Shown: in pieces, positions 36,017 through 44,726 of the stretch | Layout of the letters: each line of letters starts with the position of its first letter | How positions within the stretch are numbered: position 1 is the stretch's first letter | Source: Arthrobacter sp. 9V | GTDB taxonomy: Bacteria > Actinomycetota > Actinomycetes > Actinomycetales > Micrococcaceae | Length of the DNA stretch: 64,000 nucleotides | Reading direction: 5' to 3' | NCBI RefSeq assembly: GCF_902506065.1 | Contig: NZ_LR732912.1 | Coordinates: forward strand, 3,032,842 to 3,096,841 | The notes under the pieces: generated by a model | Databases searched by the model: none | Told to the model about the DNA's origin: nothing | What the model saw: only the letters and a program-made list of their open reading frames with translations | Position numbers and translations under genes: made by a program

Positions 36017-36766
36017 ATGACACCCCTTCCAGCAGCCATCACGGCGGCAGGCCTTCAAGTGTCCCGTTCCCGGAGCAAAATCCTTCAAGGCTTGGACTTC
36101 TCGGTCGATGCCGGCCGGATCACGGGACTTCTGGGCCCGTCCGGCAGCGGCAAGACAACTCTCATGCGGGCAATCGTCGGGGTCCAGCGAATAAGCCGGG
36201 GAACCGTCTCCGTCCTCGGCCGGCCCGCAGGCAGCGCGTTACTCAGACACGACGTCGGATACGTCACCCAGGGTGCCAGCGTCTACTCGGACCTAAGCGT
36301 CCAAGCGAACGTGCGCTACTTCGGTGCCATGCACGGCGCGACGGCGGCGGACACCGCGGAGGCGATTGCCGCCGTCGGGCTTGAATCATTTGCCCGACAC
36401 AAGGCAGCAGACCTGTCCGGTGGACAATTCAGCCGGGTCTCCCTCGCATGCGCCTTGGTTGCCCACCCCAAACTGCTGGTTTTGGACGAACCCACCGTTG
36501 GGCTTGATCCCGTGCTAAGGGCCGAACTTTGGGAGCGCTTTGCTGCCATGGCAGCGGCCGGAACAACGTTGCTGGTCTCCAGTCACGTGATGGAGGAAGC
36601 ATCCCATTGTTCCTCGCTGCTGCTCCTGCGTGATGGCCTCCTGCTGGCACAACTGACTCCTGCGGAACTGGCCGAACGCGGAGGCAGCGCAGATCTGGAG
36701 CGGGCCTTCCTGGCCATCATCAAGGCCGCTGACCGCGGACAGGAAGAAAGCCGGGTGACCTCATGA
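36017..36766 (+). CDS. ABC exporter ATP-binding protein
   Basis: This 249-residue ATPase has Walker A GPSGSGKT (residues 40-47), a Q-loop in GYVTQGASVYSDL, the signature LSGGQFSRVSLACAL and Walker B LLVLDEPTVGLDP. It is of the ABC-2 (DRR/CcmA-like) exporter class and pairs with the permease it overlaps by 4 bp. The signature has Phe-Ser-Arg where QRR/QQR is more usual. The substrate may be a drug, lipid or peptide; a TetR regulator completes the operon. Confidence 0.93.
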   Translation: MTPLPAAITAAGLQVSRSRSKILQGLDFSVDAGRITGLLGPSGSGKTTLMRAIVGVQRISRGTVSVLGRPAGSALLRHDVGYVTQGASVYSDLSVQANVRYFGAMHGATAADTAEAIAAVGLESFARHKAADLSGGQFSRVSLACALVAHPKLLVLDEPTVGLDPVLRAELWERFAAMAAAGTTLLVSSHVMEEASHCSSLLLLRDGLLLAQLTPAELAERGGSADLERAFLAIIKAADRGQEESRVTS

Positions 36767-37518
36767 ATCTCCGCATGACACTTGCCACCACAACCCGTGT
36801 CCTGGGACAACTGCGGCACGATCACCGGAGCGTTGCACTGATCCTCGTTGTTCCGGCATTGCTGCTCACCGCCGTCTACTTCCTCTACGAGAACGAAACA
36901 CTCCCACCTGGATTCCCCCGCACCTTCGACCGCGTCGGCTTGATGATGTTGGCCATCTTCCCCTTCGTGGTCATGTTCCTGGTCACCTCCATCACCATGC
37001 TTAGGGAGCGCACATCCGGGACCCTGGAGCGCCTTCTGACCACACCCATCCACAAAGCAGACCTGCTGTTCGGTTACGCTCTTGCCTTCTCCATCATGGC
37101 GGCCTTGCAGTCCATGGTGGCCACGGCCGTTGCCTACTGGGTTTTTGACCTCGACATCAACGGAAGCCCCGGACTGGTAGTGATGATTGCCGTGATCAAC
37201 GCCGTCCTGGGAGTCGCTTTGGGGCTCCTGTGCTCTGCGTTTGCCCGCACGGAGTTCCAAGCCGTGCAGTTCATGCCGGTGGTGGTGGTCCCGCAGATCC
37301 TGTTGTGCGGATTATTCGTGGCGCGGGAGGACATGAACCAGGTTCTGGAAGCAATCTCCGGGGTCCTGCCGCTCACTTTCTCCGTGGATGCCTTGAAGGA
37401 GATCGCAGGAAATGCAGAGGCCACAGCTGCCATGTGGCAGGACGCCCTGATCATGGGCGGGATTGTGGTGGGAGTCCTGGTCCTGGCATCACTGACCCTG
37501 CGCCGACAAACCCGATGA
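36763..37518 (+). CDS. ABC-2 type exporter permease
   Basis: This 251-residue membrane protein has six helices. The cytoplasmic block LRERTSGTLERLLTTPIHKADLL, shared by ABC-2 permeases, is seen at about residues 82-104 (LRERTSGTLERLL is its core). The start overlaps the ATPase stop by 4 bp and its TGA overlaps the ATG of the TetR gene, so all three are coupled. Together with the ATPase it forms a likely homodimeric exporter. Confidence 0.92.
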   Translation: MNLRMTLATTTRVLGQLRHDHRSVALILVVPALLLTAVYFLYENETLPPGFPRTFDRVGLMMLAIFPFVVMFLVTSITMLRERTSGTLERLLTTPIHKADLLFGYALAFSIMAALQSMVATAVAYWVFDLDINGSPGLVVMIAVINAVLGVALGLLCSAFARTEFQAVQFMPVVVVPQILLCGLFVAREDMNQVLEAISGVLPLTFSVDALKEIAGNAEATAAMWQDALIMGGIVVGVLVLASLTLRRQTR

Positions 37519-38144
37519 GCCTCCCCCAGGCCCGCCGGGGACGCCGAGCCGCCGGAGACCACTCCAGAGAGGCGATCCTCACAGCTGCACGGAGACTCTT
37601 TGCCGAGCAAGGGTTCGAGGGGACAAGCCTGCGGCAGGTAGCCCGGGAGTCATCAGTGGATCCAGCCATGGTGCACCACTTTTTCGGGGGCAAGGATGAG
37701 CTCTTTGCCGCCAGCGTGGAGTTGCCTGCCGACCCTGCAGAGGTTCTTGCCGGCGTCGAAACCATGGACCCCTCGGTGAGATCGGAAGCGATTGTCCGGG
37801 CCGTACTCCGATTATGGGAAAGCCCGGCCCAACACGGCCTGGTGGCTTTCGTCCGGGGAACCATAGGCTCCAAGGCCAAGACGGCGCTCATGCGGGAGAT
37901 GGTCAACCGAACCATCCTTTCCCGGATCATGGCCGGACTGCCCGGCCCTGCCGAGGAAGTACGTGTTCGCGGCAACCTCGTAGCAACGCAAGTTGTGGGG
38001 CTGATGCTGGTCCGCTACGTGATCCGGCTCGAGCCATTGGCCTCCGCGGATCAGGACGATGTGGTCCGCTGGGTAGCGCCCAACATCCAGCGCTACCTCA
38101 CAGGTAACCTGGACTCCCCGGTAATTGATGGGTTCGGCGGCTAG
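37515..38144 (+). CDS. TetR-family repressor of the exporter operon
   Basis: The 209-residue regulator begins SLPQARRGRRAAGDHSREAIL and has an N-terminal helix-turn-helix (AARRLFAEQGFEGTSLRQVA, then VDPAMVHHFFGGKDELF) at about residues 20-65. The C-terminal domain would bind the inducer, plausibly the exported compound. ATG 37515 overlaps the permease stop in ATGA; the frame extends far upstream inside the permease but that part is not coding. The operator at 35972-35993 is its likely target. Confidence 0.92.
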   Translation: MSLPQARRGRRAAGDHSREAILTAARRLFAEQGFEGTSLRQVARESSVDPAMVHHFFGGKDELFAASVELPADPAEVLAGVETMDPSVRSEAIVRAVLRLWESPAQHGLVAFVRGTIGSKAKTALMREMVNRTILSRIMAGLPGPAEEVRVRGNLVATQVVGLMLVRYVIRLEPLASADQDDVVRWVAPNIQRYLTGNLDSPVIDGFGG

Positions 38145-38189
38145 AACAGGGTTCCGCGGCTAAAACAGGGTACCGCGGCTAGAACAGGA
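38139..38189. repeat. 19-bp tandem repeat carrying both convergent stop codons
   Basis: Units start at 38139, 38158 and 38177 (the last partial); each resembles GGCTAGAACAGGGTTCCGC. The first contains the TAG of the TetR gene on the plus strand, and the third contains the TAG of the acetyltransferase gene on the minus strand. The gene ends therefore look triplicated in tandem. Confidence 0.85.
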
Positions 38190-39066
38190 CGGTGGCGAAG
38201 GTTCCCACTTGTTCAAAGCCCACCCGCTCGTAGGTTGCCCGGGCTTTGGTGTTGTAGTCATTGACGTACAGGCTTGTCACCGGCGCGAAGGTTCGGGAAA
38301 GATTTACGACGGCGGCCATGTAGCCCCCGCTTTGGCCGCGTCCCCGCAACTCGGGGTTCATCCATACGCCTTGGACCTGCGTGACGTCCTGCGTGACTGC
38401 CCCGAGCTCGGCTTTGAACACCACCGTGCCGTTGGCATCGATGTGCACCAGCGAGTGGCCCTCCCGAATGAGCCCCGCAACGCGCCTGCTGTAGAACTCC
38501 TGCCCGCCCAGGAACGGAGAGTAGCCCACCTCTTCTTCGAACATGGCGGCACAGGCGGGCAGGATACGGTCGAAGTCCCCCATGGTGCCGAAGGTCAGGG
38601 CCGGGTTGGCGCCGATGACCGGAGCACCGGAAATGGTGAGCAACGGCTGCCGGGCACGGACCTCATGGGCAGCATGGCCCAGTTGTTCGAATCGCGCGTA
38701 GAGGGCCATGACGGTTTCTGCCGGACCGAAAATGGACGCGTAACGGCGTCCGGTTTCGTGGGCCGCGGTTGCCACATAGCCCGCAAGGCCGGGATCGAGT
38801 TGCACAGGGACCAGGTTGGCGCCCGCCCAGCACGCACCCAGGAGTGTTTGCCCGTCGAAAACTCCGAATATGCAGGCACCGCCACTGGTGGGAGCCGCCG
38901 AACCCGTACTTTCCAAGTGGGCGAGGATGAACACATTGGCCACCACGTCTTCTCTTGCAAGCGCGCGAAGAGCCAGGGTGTCGGCACTGCCGAGCACCCT
39001 GACCCCCAAGCCGTTCTCGTTACGAGACGCTAACCACGGGGCTACCCTTGACAGCATCTTCGCCAT
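38179..39066 (-). CDS. GNAT acetyltransferase with DUF4081 domain
   Basis: This protein of up to 295 residues has an N-terminal DUF4081 region and a C-terminal GNAT domain with the acetyl-CoA loop [15 protein letters not shown] and the final [18 protein letters not shown]. The substrate is unknown. It follows ispG on the same strand. The listed start (ATG 39066) overlaps ispG by 47 bp, with GGAGG close upstream; ATG 39057 or GTG 38997 (VLGSADT) are alternatives. Its stop lies in the tandem repeat shared with the convergent TetR gene. Confidence 0.85.
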   Translation of the reverse strand: MAKMLSRVAPWLASRNENGLGVRVLGSADTLALRALAREDVVANVFILAHLESTGSAAPTSGGACIFGVFDGQTLLGACWAGANLVPVQLDPGLAGYVATAAHETGRRYASIFGPAETVMALYARFEQLGHAAHEVRARQPLLTISGAPVIGANPALTFGTMGDFDRILPACAAMFEEEVGYSPFLGGQEFYSRRVAGLIREGHSLVHIDANGTVVFKAELGAVTQDVTQVQGVWMNPELRGRGQSGGYMAAVVNLSRTFAPVTSLYVNDYNTKARATYERVGFEQVGTFATVLF

Positions 39067-40186
39067 CGGCCTCCCCCATCTCTTCGGCGATGCGCATGGC
39101 CTCTTCGATCAGTGTCTCAACAATTTCGCTCTCAGGCACGGTCTTGATGACTTCTCCCTTCACGAAAATCTGGCCCTTGCCATTTCCGGAGGCCACGCCG
39201 AGGTCCGCTTCACGTGCCTCGCCGGGCCCATTGACGACGCAGCCCATAACGGCCACCCGCAACGGAATTTCCATGCCTTCCAAGCCTGCGGTGACCTGCT
39301 CGGCCAGCGTGTAAACGTCCACTTGGGCGCGTCCGCAGGACGGGCAGGAGACAATTTCAAGCTTGCGCGGGCGCAGGTTCAAGGACTGCAGGATCTGGTT
39401 GCCCACCTTGATTTCCTCCACCGGCGGAGCCGAGAGGGAAACGCGGATGGTATCGCCAATTCCGCGGGACAGGAGCGCACCGAAAGCCGTGGCTGACTTG
39501 ATGGTGCCCTGGAATGCCGGACCGGCCTCGGTCACGCCGAGGTGGAGGGGCCAGTCACCTTTCTCGGCGAGCATCTCGTAGGCGGCCACCATGATCACGG
39601 GGTCATTGTGCTTGACGGAAATCTTGAAGTCGTGGAAGCCGTGCTCCTCGAACAGGGAAGCTTCCCAGACGGCGGACTCAACCAAGGCCTCCGGGGTGGC
39701 CTTGCCGTACTTTTTCATGATGCCGGGTTCAAGGGAGCCTGCGTTGACGCCGATCCGGATGGACGTTCCGTGGTCCCGCGCAGCCGCAGCGATTTCCTTG
39801 ACCTGGTCATCGAACTTGCGGATATTTCCCGGGTTCACGCGGACTGCAGCGCACCCTGCCTCAATTGCGGCAAAGACGTACTTCGGCTGGAAGTGGATAT
39901 CTGCGATCACGGGAATCTGGGACTTGCGGGCAATGATCGGCAGTGCTTCGGCGTCGTCGGCAGACGGGCAGGCAACGCGCACGATGTCGCATCCGGAAGC
40001 AGTCAGTTCAGCGATCTGCTGGAGGGTGGCATTGATATCCGTGGTGGGGGTTGTGGTCATGGACTGAACGCTGATGGGCGAGTCAGAACCGACGCCAACG
40101 GACCCAACCTTGATCTGACGCGTCTTACGACGCGGGGCAAGGACGGGGGGTGGGGCTGCTGGCATTCCCAGGCTGACCGAGGTCAC
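39020..40186 (-). CDS. ispG: (E)-4-hydroxy-3-methylbut-2-enyl-diphosphate synthase
   Basis: IspG carries out the penultimate step of the MEP isoprenoid pathway with a [4Fe-4S] cluster. The 388-residue two-domain enzyme has TIM-barrel blocks such as [13 protein letters not shown] and VRVNPGNI. The cluster ligands lie in [11 protein letters not shown] and [10 protein letters not shown]. Length is normal for the bacterial form. dxr, another MEP enzyme, is encoded nearby on the same strand with a site-2 protease between, the usual actinobacterial order. Confidence 0.97.
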   Translation of the reverse strand: MTSVSLGMPAAPPPVLAPRRKTRQIKVGSVGVGSDSPISVQSMTTTPTTDINATLQQIAELTASGCDIVRVACPSADDAEALPIIARKSQIPVIADIHFQPKYVFAAIEAGCAAVRVNPGNIRKFDDQVKEIAAAARDHGTSIRIGVNAGSLEPGIMKKYGKATPEALVESAVWEASLFEEHGFHDFKISVKHNDPVIMVAAYEMLAEKGDWPLHLGVTEAGPAFQGTIKSATAFGALLSRGIGDTIRVSLSAPPVEEIKVGNQILQSLNLRPRKLEIVSCPSCGRAQVDVYTLAEQVTAGLEGMEIPLRVAVMGCVVNGPGEAREADLGVASGNGKGQIFVKGEVIKTVPESEIVETLIEEAMRIAEEMGEADGEDAVKGSPVVSVS

Positions 40187-40234
40187 GTGGACTCCTTGGG
40201 TTGGGGTGGATCGTGGTGGTGGAGGACGTCCGGA

Positions 40235-40528
40235 CTAGGACGCGTGGGCAGCCAGGACGCCGATTATGGGGGCCCATTCCGTGCTGCGGATACCCGCGAT
40301 GACTCCGGCTTCGGCGAACGGATCCTGCTTGAGGAGGCCATTGAGTTCGGCTTCGTCGGTGGACTTGAAGATCAGCAGAGCGCCGGCGCCGTCACCGTAA
40401 GGCCCACTGGCGAGCAGTTTGCCTTCCTCGGCCAGTTCACCGAGCCAGGCACGGTGTGCGGGGCGGGCTTCGTCGCGGAGGGCGTCAGAGTCGGCAACGT
40501 ATACGTACTCAACAGCGAAAACAGTCAT
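40235..40528 (-). CDS. YciI-family protein
   Basis: The 97-residue protein is a YciI-like dimeric alpha-beta barrel. RPAHRAWLGELAEEGKLLASGPYGDG holds the conserved His (in PAHRAWL) and the following Gly-rich turn. DPFAEAGVIAG is the second family block. YciI members act as small dehydratases or dehalogenases or have unknown roles, and no substrate can be read here. It lies between the M50 protease and ispG on the same strand. Confidence 0.87.
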   Translation of the reverse strand: MTVFAVEYVYVADSDALRDEARPAHRAWLGELAEEGKLLASGPYGDGAGALLIFKSTDEAELNGLLKQDPFAEAGVIAGIRSTEWAPIIGVLAAHAS

Positions 40529-40545
40529 GGAGCTAGCCTATCCCG

Positions 40546-40628
40546 CCTGCTCCGCCAAGAATGTTCACTGCTCGGCCAAGAATCTTCACAGCTCAGTCCG
40601 GATTCCAACAACTCAGCCAAAAATGTTC
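40546..40628. repeat. Degenerate 21-bp tandem repeat at the M50 protease 3' end
   Basis: Four units can be read: 40546-40566, 40567-40587, a degraded 40588-40606, and 40607-40628. The last contains the final codons and stop of the protease (VNIFG). The unit core is GCCAAGAATGTTC. The intergenic copies look like tandem duplicates of the gene's own end. Confidence 0.75.
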
Positions 40629-41944
40629 ACGGGCTTCACGATGTCGGCGTAGATCAAGAGTGCGCCCATGGCCATCAGCAGCGCTGCAACCACGTAGGTG
40701 ACCGGCAACAGCTTGGCGATGTCGAACGCGCCCGGGTCCGGTTTGCCCAACAGCTTGGCCACCCGGCGTCGCGCCCCTTCGTAGAGCGCCCCGGCCACAT
40801 GCCCGCCATCAAGGGGCAAGAGCGGGATCAGGTTGAAAATCGCCAGGGCGAAGTTGAGTCCGGCGAGCAACCCGATCAAAGTGCCGATCCGGGCCTGCAG
40901 GGGTACCTGTTCCATGGCCGCCACTTCACCGGCAACGCGGCCGACGCCCACCACGCTGATGGGCCCGTTGGGGTCCCGGGGTTCTTCGCTGAAGGCTGCT
41001 TTCGCCACCCCCACAACCCTGGCCGGCAGGTTGAAGATCACACCGGAGATCTGCTTGATGTTTTCTCCGGCCATGGGCAGAACAGCCGACGCCGGTTGTG
41101 GAACCAACGCGCTTTGCGGCCCGATACCCAGGAATCCCACCTCTTGGTATTTCAGCACACCGTTGGCGTCCTGCTCGGCCCTGCCGTCGGCGCCTACCAC
41201 TGGCCGCGACGTGAGTACGGGCGTCACCGTGGTTTCCATGGTGGATCCGCTGCGTGTCACAGTGATGGGCACATCTTTTCCGGCGGAGGCCCGGATCCAG
41301 CCGGTGAGTTCGTCCCAACTGGTGACTGCTTTACCGTCGAAGGAGGTGATGGTGTCGTTCGGCTGGAGGCCTGCGGCTGCGGCCGGGGTCAGCTTGCAGT
41401 CGGCGGAATCGGGGTCCACAGTCTCCCCCGCGGCAACCTGGCACTTGGAAACATCCGCGATGGTGGTGGTTGCCTGGGCTGTGCCGAAGCCCATGAGCAG
41501 GACGGCCAGCAGTACCAACCCGATCAGCATGTTCATGGCAGGTCCGCCGAGCATGACGATGATTTTCTTCCAGACGGGGAGCTTGTAGAAGACCCGTTTC
41601 TCGTCCGCGGGTCCCACTTCCTCGTGCGCCATGGAACGCGCCTCAGTGGCGAGGGTCTGGAACATCCCTGTGCTGGAGGGCCGAACGGCGCCGTCTTCCT
41701 TGTTCGGCGGGTACATACCGATCATGGACACGTATCCACCCAGCGGAAGCGCCTTGAAGCCGTACTCGGTTTCGCCCTTCTTCCTGGACCACAGGGTAGG
41801 TCCAAAACCAATCATGTATTTGGTGACGCGCACTTTGAACAGCTTGGCAGGGACCAGGTGTCCCACCTCGTGCAGCGCGATGGAGACGGCTACGCCGATG
41901 GCGACGAAGATGACTCCGAGGATGAAGAGAAGGACGGGACTCAT
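40613..41944 (-). CDS. Site-2 intramembrane metalloprotease (RseP/Rip1 family)
   Basis: This 443-residue M50 protease has the zinc motif HEVGH at 25-29 in the first helix and the second ligand block LPLDGGHV in a C-terminal helix. A PDZ domain sits between (GLQPNDTITSFDGKAV). Such proteases cleave anti-sigma factors or other membrane proteins inside the bilayer; M. tuberculosis Rip1 is the best-known actinobacterial case. It lies between dxr and ispG, as in most actinobacteria. Confidence 0.94.
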   Translation of the reverse strand: MSPVLLFILGVIFVAIGVAVSIALHEVGHLVPAKLFKVRVTKYMIGFGPTLWSRKKGETEYGFKALPLGGYVSMIGMYPPNKEDGAVRPSSTGMFQTLATEARSMAHEEVGPADEKRVFYKLPVWKKIIVMLGGPAMNMLIGLVLLAVLLMGFGTAQATTTIADVSKCQVAAGETVDPDSADCKLTPAAAAGLQPNDTITSFDGKAVTSWDELTGWIRASAGKDVPITVTRSGSTMETTVTPVLTSRPVVGADGRAEQDANGVLKYQEVGFLGIGPQSALVPQPASAVLPMAGENIKQISGVIFNLPARVVGVAKAAFSEEPRDPNGPISVVGVGRVAGEVAAMEQVPLQARIGTLIGLLAGLNFALAIFNLIPLLPLDGGHVAGALYEGARRRVAKLLGKPDPGAFDIAKLLPVTYVVAALLMAMGALLIYADIVKPVNIFG

Positions 41945-41977
41945 GCCGGTGGGACTGCTTCCGTAAAAAGTTGTGAG

Positions 41978-43162
41978 CTACAGGGCGCTGCTGGCTAAAC
42001 GATCAAGGGTGCGGGCGCGTGCCCACCTCTCAGCATCCAGTACGGACTCCACCGTTAGCTCGGAAGAGCCTGAATGTTCACTGAGGACCGAGTCAACGGT
42101 ATCCACAATGTCCGTAAATCGGATGCGTCCGGCGTGGAAGGCTTCCACTGCTTCCTCATTGGCGGCGTTGAATACTGCCGGGAACGTGCTTCCCTGCTTG
42201 GCGGCGTCCTTGGCGAGGTCCACGGCCGGGAATGCCACGGTATCCAGGGGTTCGAAGGTCCAACTGGTGGCTTGTGTCCAGTCGCAGGCCGCAGCGGCAT
42301 GCGGAACCCGTTCCGGCCAGCCCAGCCCAAGCGCGATGGGCAGGCGCATGTCCGGCGGCGATGCCTGGGCAATGATGGAGCCGTCCACGAACTGGACCAT
42401 CGAATGCACCACCGATTGTGGGTGGACCACGACGTCGATCCTGTCCAGGGGAACATCGAACAACAAGTGTGCCTCGATGACTTCCAGGCCTTTATTGACG
42501 AGGCTGGCCGAGTTGGTGGTGACCATTAGGCCCATGTCCCACGTCGGGTGGGCAAGGGCCTCCTGCGGGGTGACGCTATGAAGCTGCTCGCGCGTGCGGC
42601 CACGAAAGGGACCACCGGAAGCCGTCAGGATGAGCTTTTCGACTTCCTGGTCAGTACCCGAACGCAGGCACTGGGCAATGGCGGAGTGCTCTGAGTCAAC
42701 GGGGACGATCTGGCCGGGGCGGGCTGCGGCTTTGACCAGGGCGCCGCCGACGATCAGCGATTCCTTGTTGGCCAGCGCCAGTGTGGCTCCGGTACCAAGT
42801 GCGGCCAAGGTGGGTGCCAGCCCGATGGAACCGGTGATGCCGTTAAGGACGACGTCGCACTCAATGGCTGCGATCCGGGTGGAGGCGTCCGGACCGGCGA
42901 AGATCTCAGGAGCAAAATTTCGCACCCCGGCCTCAGCGGCCGCGGCGTCAATCAACTGACGAAGTGTTGCCGGATCTCCTTGGGCAATGCCCACAGCCTG
43001 CGCCTTGGTATGGACTGCCTGCTGGGCAATGAGTTCCAGGTTCCCTCCGCCCGCGCTCAATGCCACTACTTCGAAACGGTGCGGTGCGGCATCAACGACG
43101 TCAATCGCTTGTGTGCCAATGGAACCGGTGGACCCGAGGATGACGATCTTGCGCGGCTGCAT
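41978..43162 (-). CDS. dxr: 1-deoxy-D-xylulose 5-phosphate reductoisomerase
   Basis: Dxr makes MEP from DXP with NADPH, the committed isoprenoid step. The 394-residue enzyme starts with the dinucleotide-binding [40 protein letters not shown] and [10 protein letters not shown] carry the metal and substrate residues. Length is normal. It is the first gene of the dxr-M50-YciI-ispG direction and diverges from the lipase-maturation-factor-like gene. Confidence 0.96.
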   Translation of the reverse strand: MQPRKIVILGSTGSIGTQAIDVVDAAPHRFEVVALSAGGGNLELIAQQAVHTKAQAVGIAQGDPATLRQLIDAAAAEAGVRNFAPEIFAGPDASTRIAAIECDVVLNGITGSIGLAPTLAALGTGATLALANKESLIVGGALVKAAARPGQIVPVDSEHSAIAQCLRSGTDQEVEKLILTASGGPFRGRTREQLHSVTPQEALAHPTWDMGLMVTTNSASLVNKGLEVIEAHLLFDVPLDRIDVVVHPQSVVHSMVQFVDGSIIAQASPPDMRLPIALGLGWPERVPHAAAACDWTQATSWTFEPLDTVAFPAVDLAKDAAKQGSTFPAVFNAANEEAVEAFHAGRIRFTDIVDTVDSVLSEHSGSSELTVESVLDAERWARARTLDRLASSAL

Positions 43163-43231
43163 TCCTTAAGTATCCCTGTCACTGCCGGGGGCTGCGAACG
43201 CAGGAGCACATATGTGGAAAATCCAGACCGC

Positions 43232-43259
43232 TTGACCATCACACGCCCGTGCGTACCGT
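43232..43259 (+). promoter_or_regulatory. Promoter giving a leaderless mRNA for 43266
   Basis: TTGACC (43232-43237), a 16-bp spacer and TACCGT (43254-43259) are followed by 6 nt and the GTG at 43266. No SD is present. This geometry predicts transcription starting at the start codon. Confidence 0.6.
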
Positions 43260-43265
43260 GGAATC

Positions 43266-44726
43266 GTGGAGTGGTTGTCCTGGTTCGATGCCAGGGATTA
43301 CGAGTTTGCCCGGCAGGTGTTGCAGCGTGGCACGGCCGCGCTGTACCTCGTTGCCTTCCTTTCCACCCTGAACCAGTTTCCGGCACTTCTCGGCGAGCGC
43401 GGGCTGTTGCCGGTACCGGCTTTCCTTGAGATGGCCCGCCGGCTTGGCCGGCCCAGCCTGTTCCTGTGGCGCTACTCCGATTCGCTGCTCCGGGCTGTGT
43501 GCTGGACGGGCATGGGAATGTCCGTTCTGCTGGTCATCGGCCTCCCCCAGGCCGGTCCTCCGTGGCTGCCTATGCTGACTTTCCTTGCCCTGTGGTTCCT
43601 CTACATGTCGATCGTGAACGTGGGGCAGGCATTTTACGGATTCGGTTGGGAGATCCTGCTCCTCGAGGCCGGCTTCACGGTGGCATTCCTGGGTTCGGAC
43701 CAGACTCCGCCGCCGGCGACCATCCTCATTCTTATTCTGTGGCTGGTGTTCCGGCTTGAGTTTGGCGCGGGGATGATCAAGATCCGGGGCGGCCGGGAGT
43801 GGCGGGACATGACGGCCATGTTCTACCACCATGAGACACAGCCCATGCCCGGACCGCTCAGCAGGCAGGCGCACCTGTTGCCGCGCCCCCTGCACAAGGT
43901 GGAAGTGGTTGGCAATCATTTTGCACAGCTGGTAGTGCCGTTCTTCCTTTTTGCACTACAGCCGCTGGCCAGTATCGCTGCCGGCATCATCATTGTGACG
44001 CAGCTCTGGTTGGTGGGTACGGGGAATTTCGCCTGGCTGAACTGGGTGGCAATCGTCCTGGCTTTCGCTGCCGTCAGCGACCCCGTTGCCCATGCCGTTT
44101 TTCCGTTCATCCCGCTGGAGTGGCATCAGGGTGCCGATACCCCGGTGTGGTGGTTCGCCGTCGTCGTGCTGGTGACCCTTGTGTTGGTGGTGTTCAGTTA
44201 CCGTCCCCTCCTGAATCTCTTCTCCAGGCAGCAGCTGATGAATGCCAGCTTCAACCGCTGGCGCCTGGTGAACGCCTATGGAGCTTTCGGGACGGTGACA
44301 AAGCAGCGCGTTGAGATCGTGGTTGAGGGCACCATGGATGATGATCCGCAGGCGCCGGATGGGCAGTGGCTGGAGTACGGATTCAAGGGCAAGCCGGGCG
44401 ACGTCCGTCGGCTCCCCCGGCAATGGGCGCCGTACCACCTGCGCTTGGATTGGCTCATGTGGTTCCTGCCGCTGCGGACCGTCCACGAGGACTGGTTTTA
44501 CGCTTTCCTGGACCGGCTCCTCGCGGCTGATAAAGCGACGCTTGGCCTGCTGCGCCATGACCCGTTCGACGGCGAACGCCCCCGTTGGGTGCGGGCACGC
44601 AGCTACCTTTACCGTTTCGCCAGCCGTGCGGAGTTCCGCAGGACGGGCGAGCGTTGGGTGCGGGTGCTGCTCTTCGACGCCGTCCCGCCGGTGCAACTAC
44701 GCCCGGGACGTCGGTTTCCCGGCTGA
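43266..44726 (+). CDS. Lipase-maturation-factor-like membrane protein
   Basis: This 486-residue protein resembles the lipase maturation factor (LMF1-like, DUF1222) family. An N-terminal membrane half carries FLSTLNQFPALLGERGLLPV, and FRLEFGAGMIKIRGGREWRD and HHETQPMPGPLS are strong family blocks. A soluble C-terminal half contains RLPRQWAPYHLRLDW and ends near HDPF. Bacterial roles are unknown. The start is GTG 43266 with a leaderless-type promoter. Its last 30 bases overlap the end of the convergent LacI-type gene. Confidence 0.88.
   Translation: MEWLSWFDARDYEFARQVLQRGTAALYLVAFLSTLNQFPALLGERGLLPVPAFLEMARRLGRPSLFLWRYSDSLLRAVCWTGMGMSVLLVIGLPQAGPPWLPMLTFLALWFLYMSIVNVGQAFYGFGWEILLLEAGFTVAFLGSDQTPPPATILILILWLVFRLEFGAGMIKIRGGREWRDMTAMFYHHETQPMPGPLSRQAHLLPRPLHKVEVVGNHFAQLVVPFFLFALQPLASIAAGIIIVTQLWLVGTGNFAWLNWVAIVLAFAAVSDPVAHAVFPFIPLEWHQGADTPVWWFAVVVLVTLVLVVFSYRPLLNLFSRQQLMNASFNRWRLVNAYGAFGTVTKQRVEIVVEGTMDDDPQAPDGQWLEYGFKGKPGDVRRLPRQWAPYHLRLDWLMWFLPLRTVHEDWFYAFLDRLLAADKATLGLLRHDPFDGERPRWVRARSYLYRFASRAEFRRTGERWVRVLLFDAVPPVQLRPGRRFPG

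Noticed and set aside
39542..41998. 818-codon open frame on the plus strand
   Set aside because: It runs antisense to ispG, the YciI gene and the M50 protease, which have clear catalytic motifs. Long antisense frames are expected in GC-rich DNA, and the sequence matches no family.
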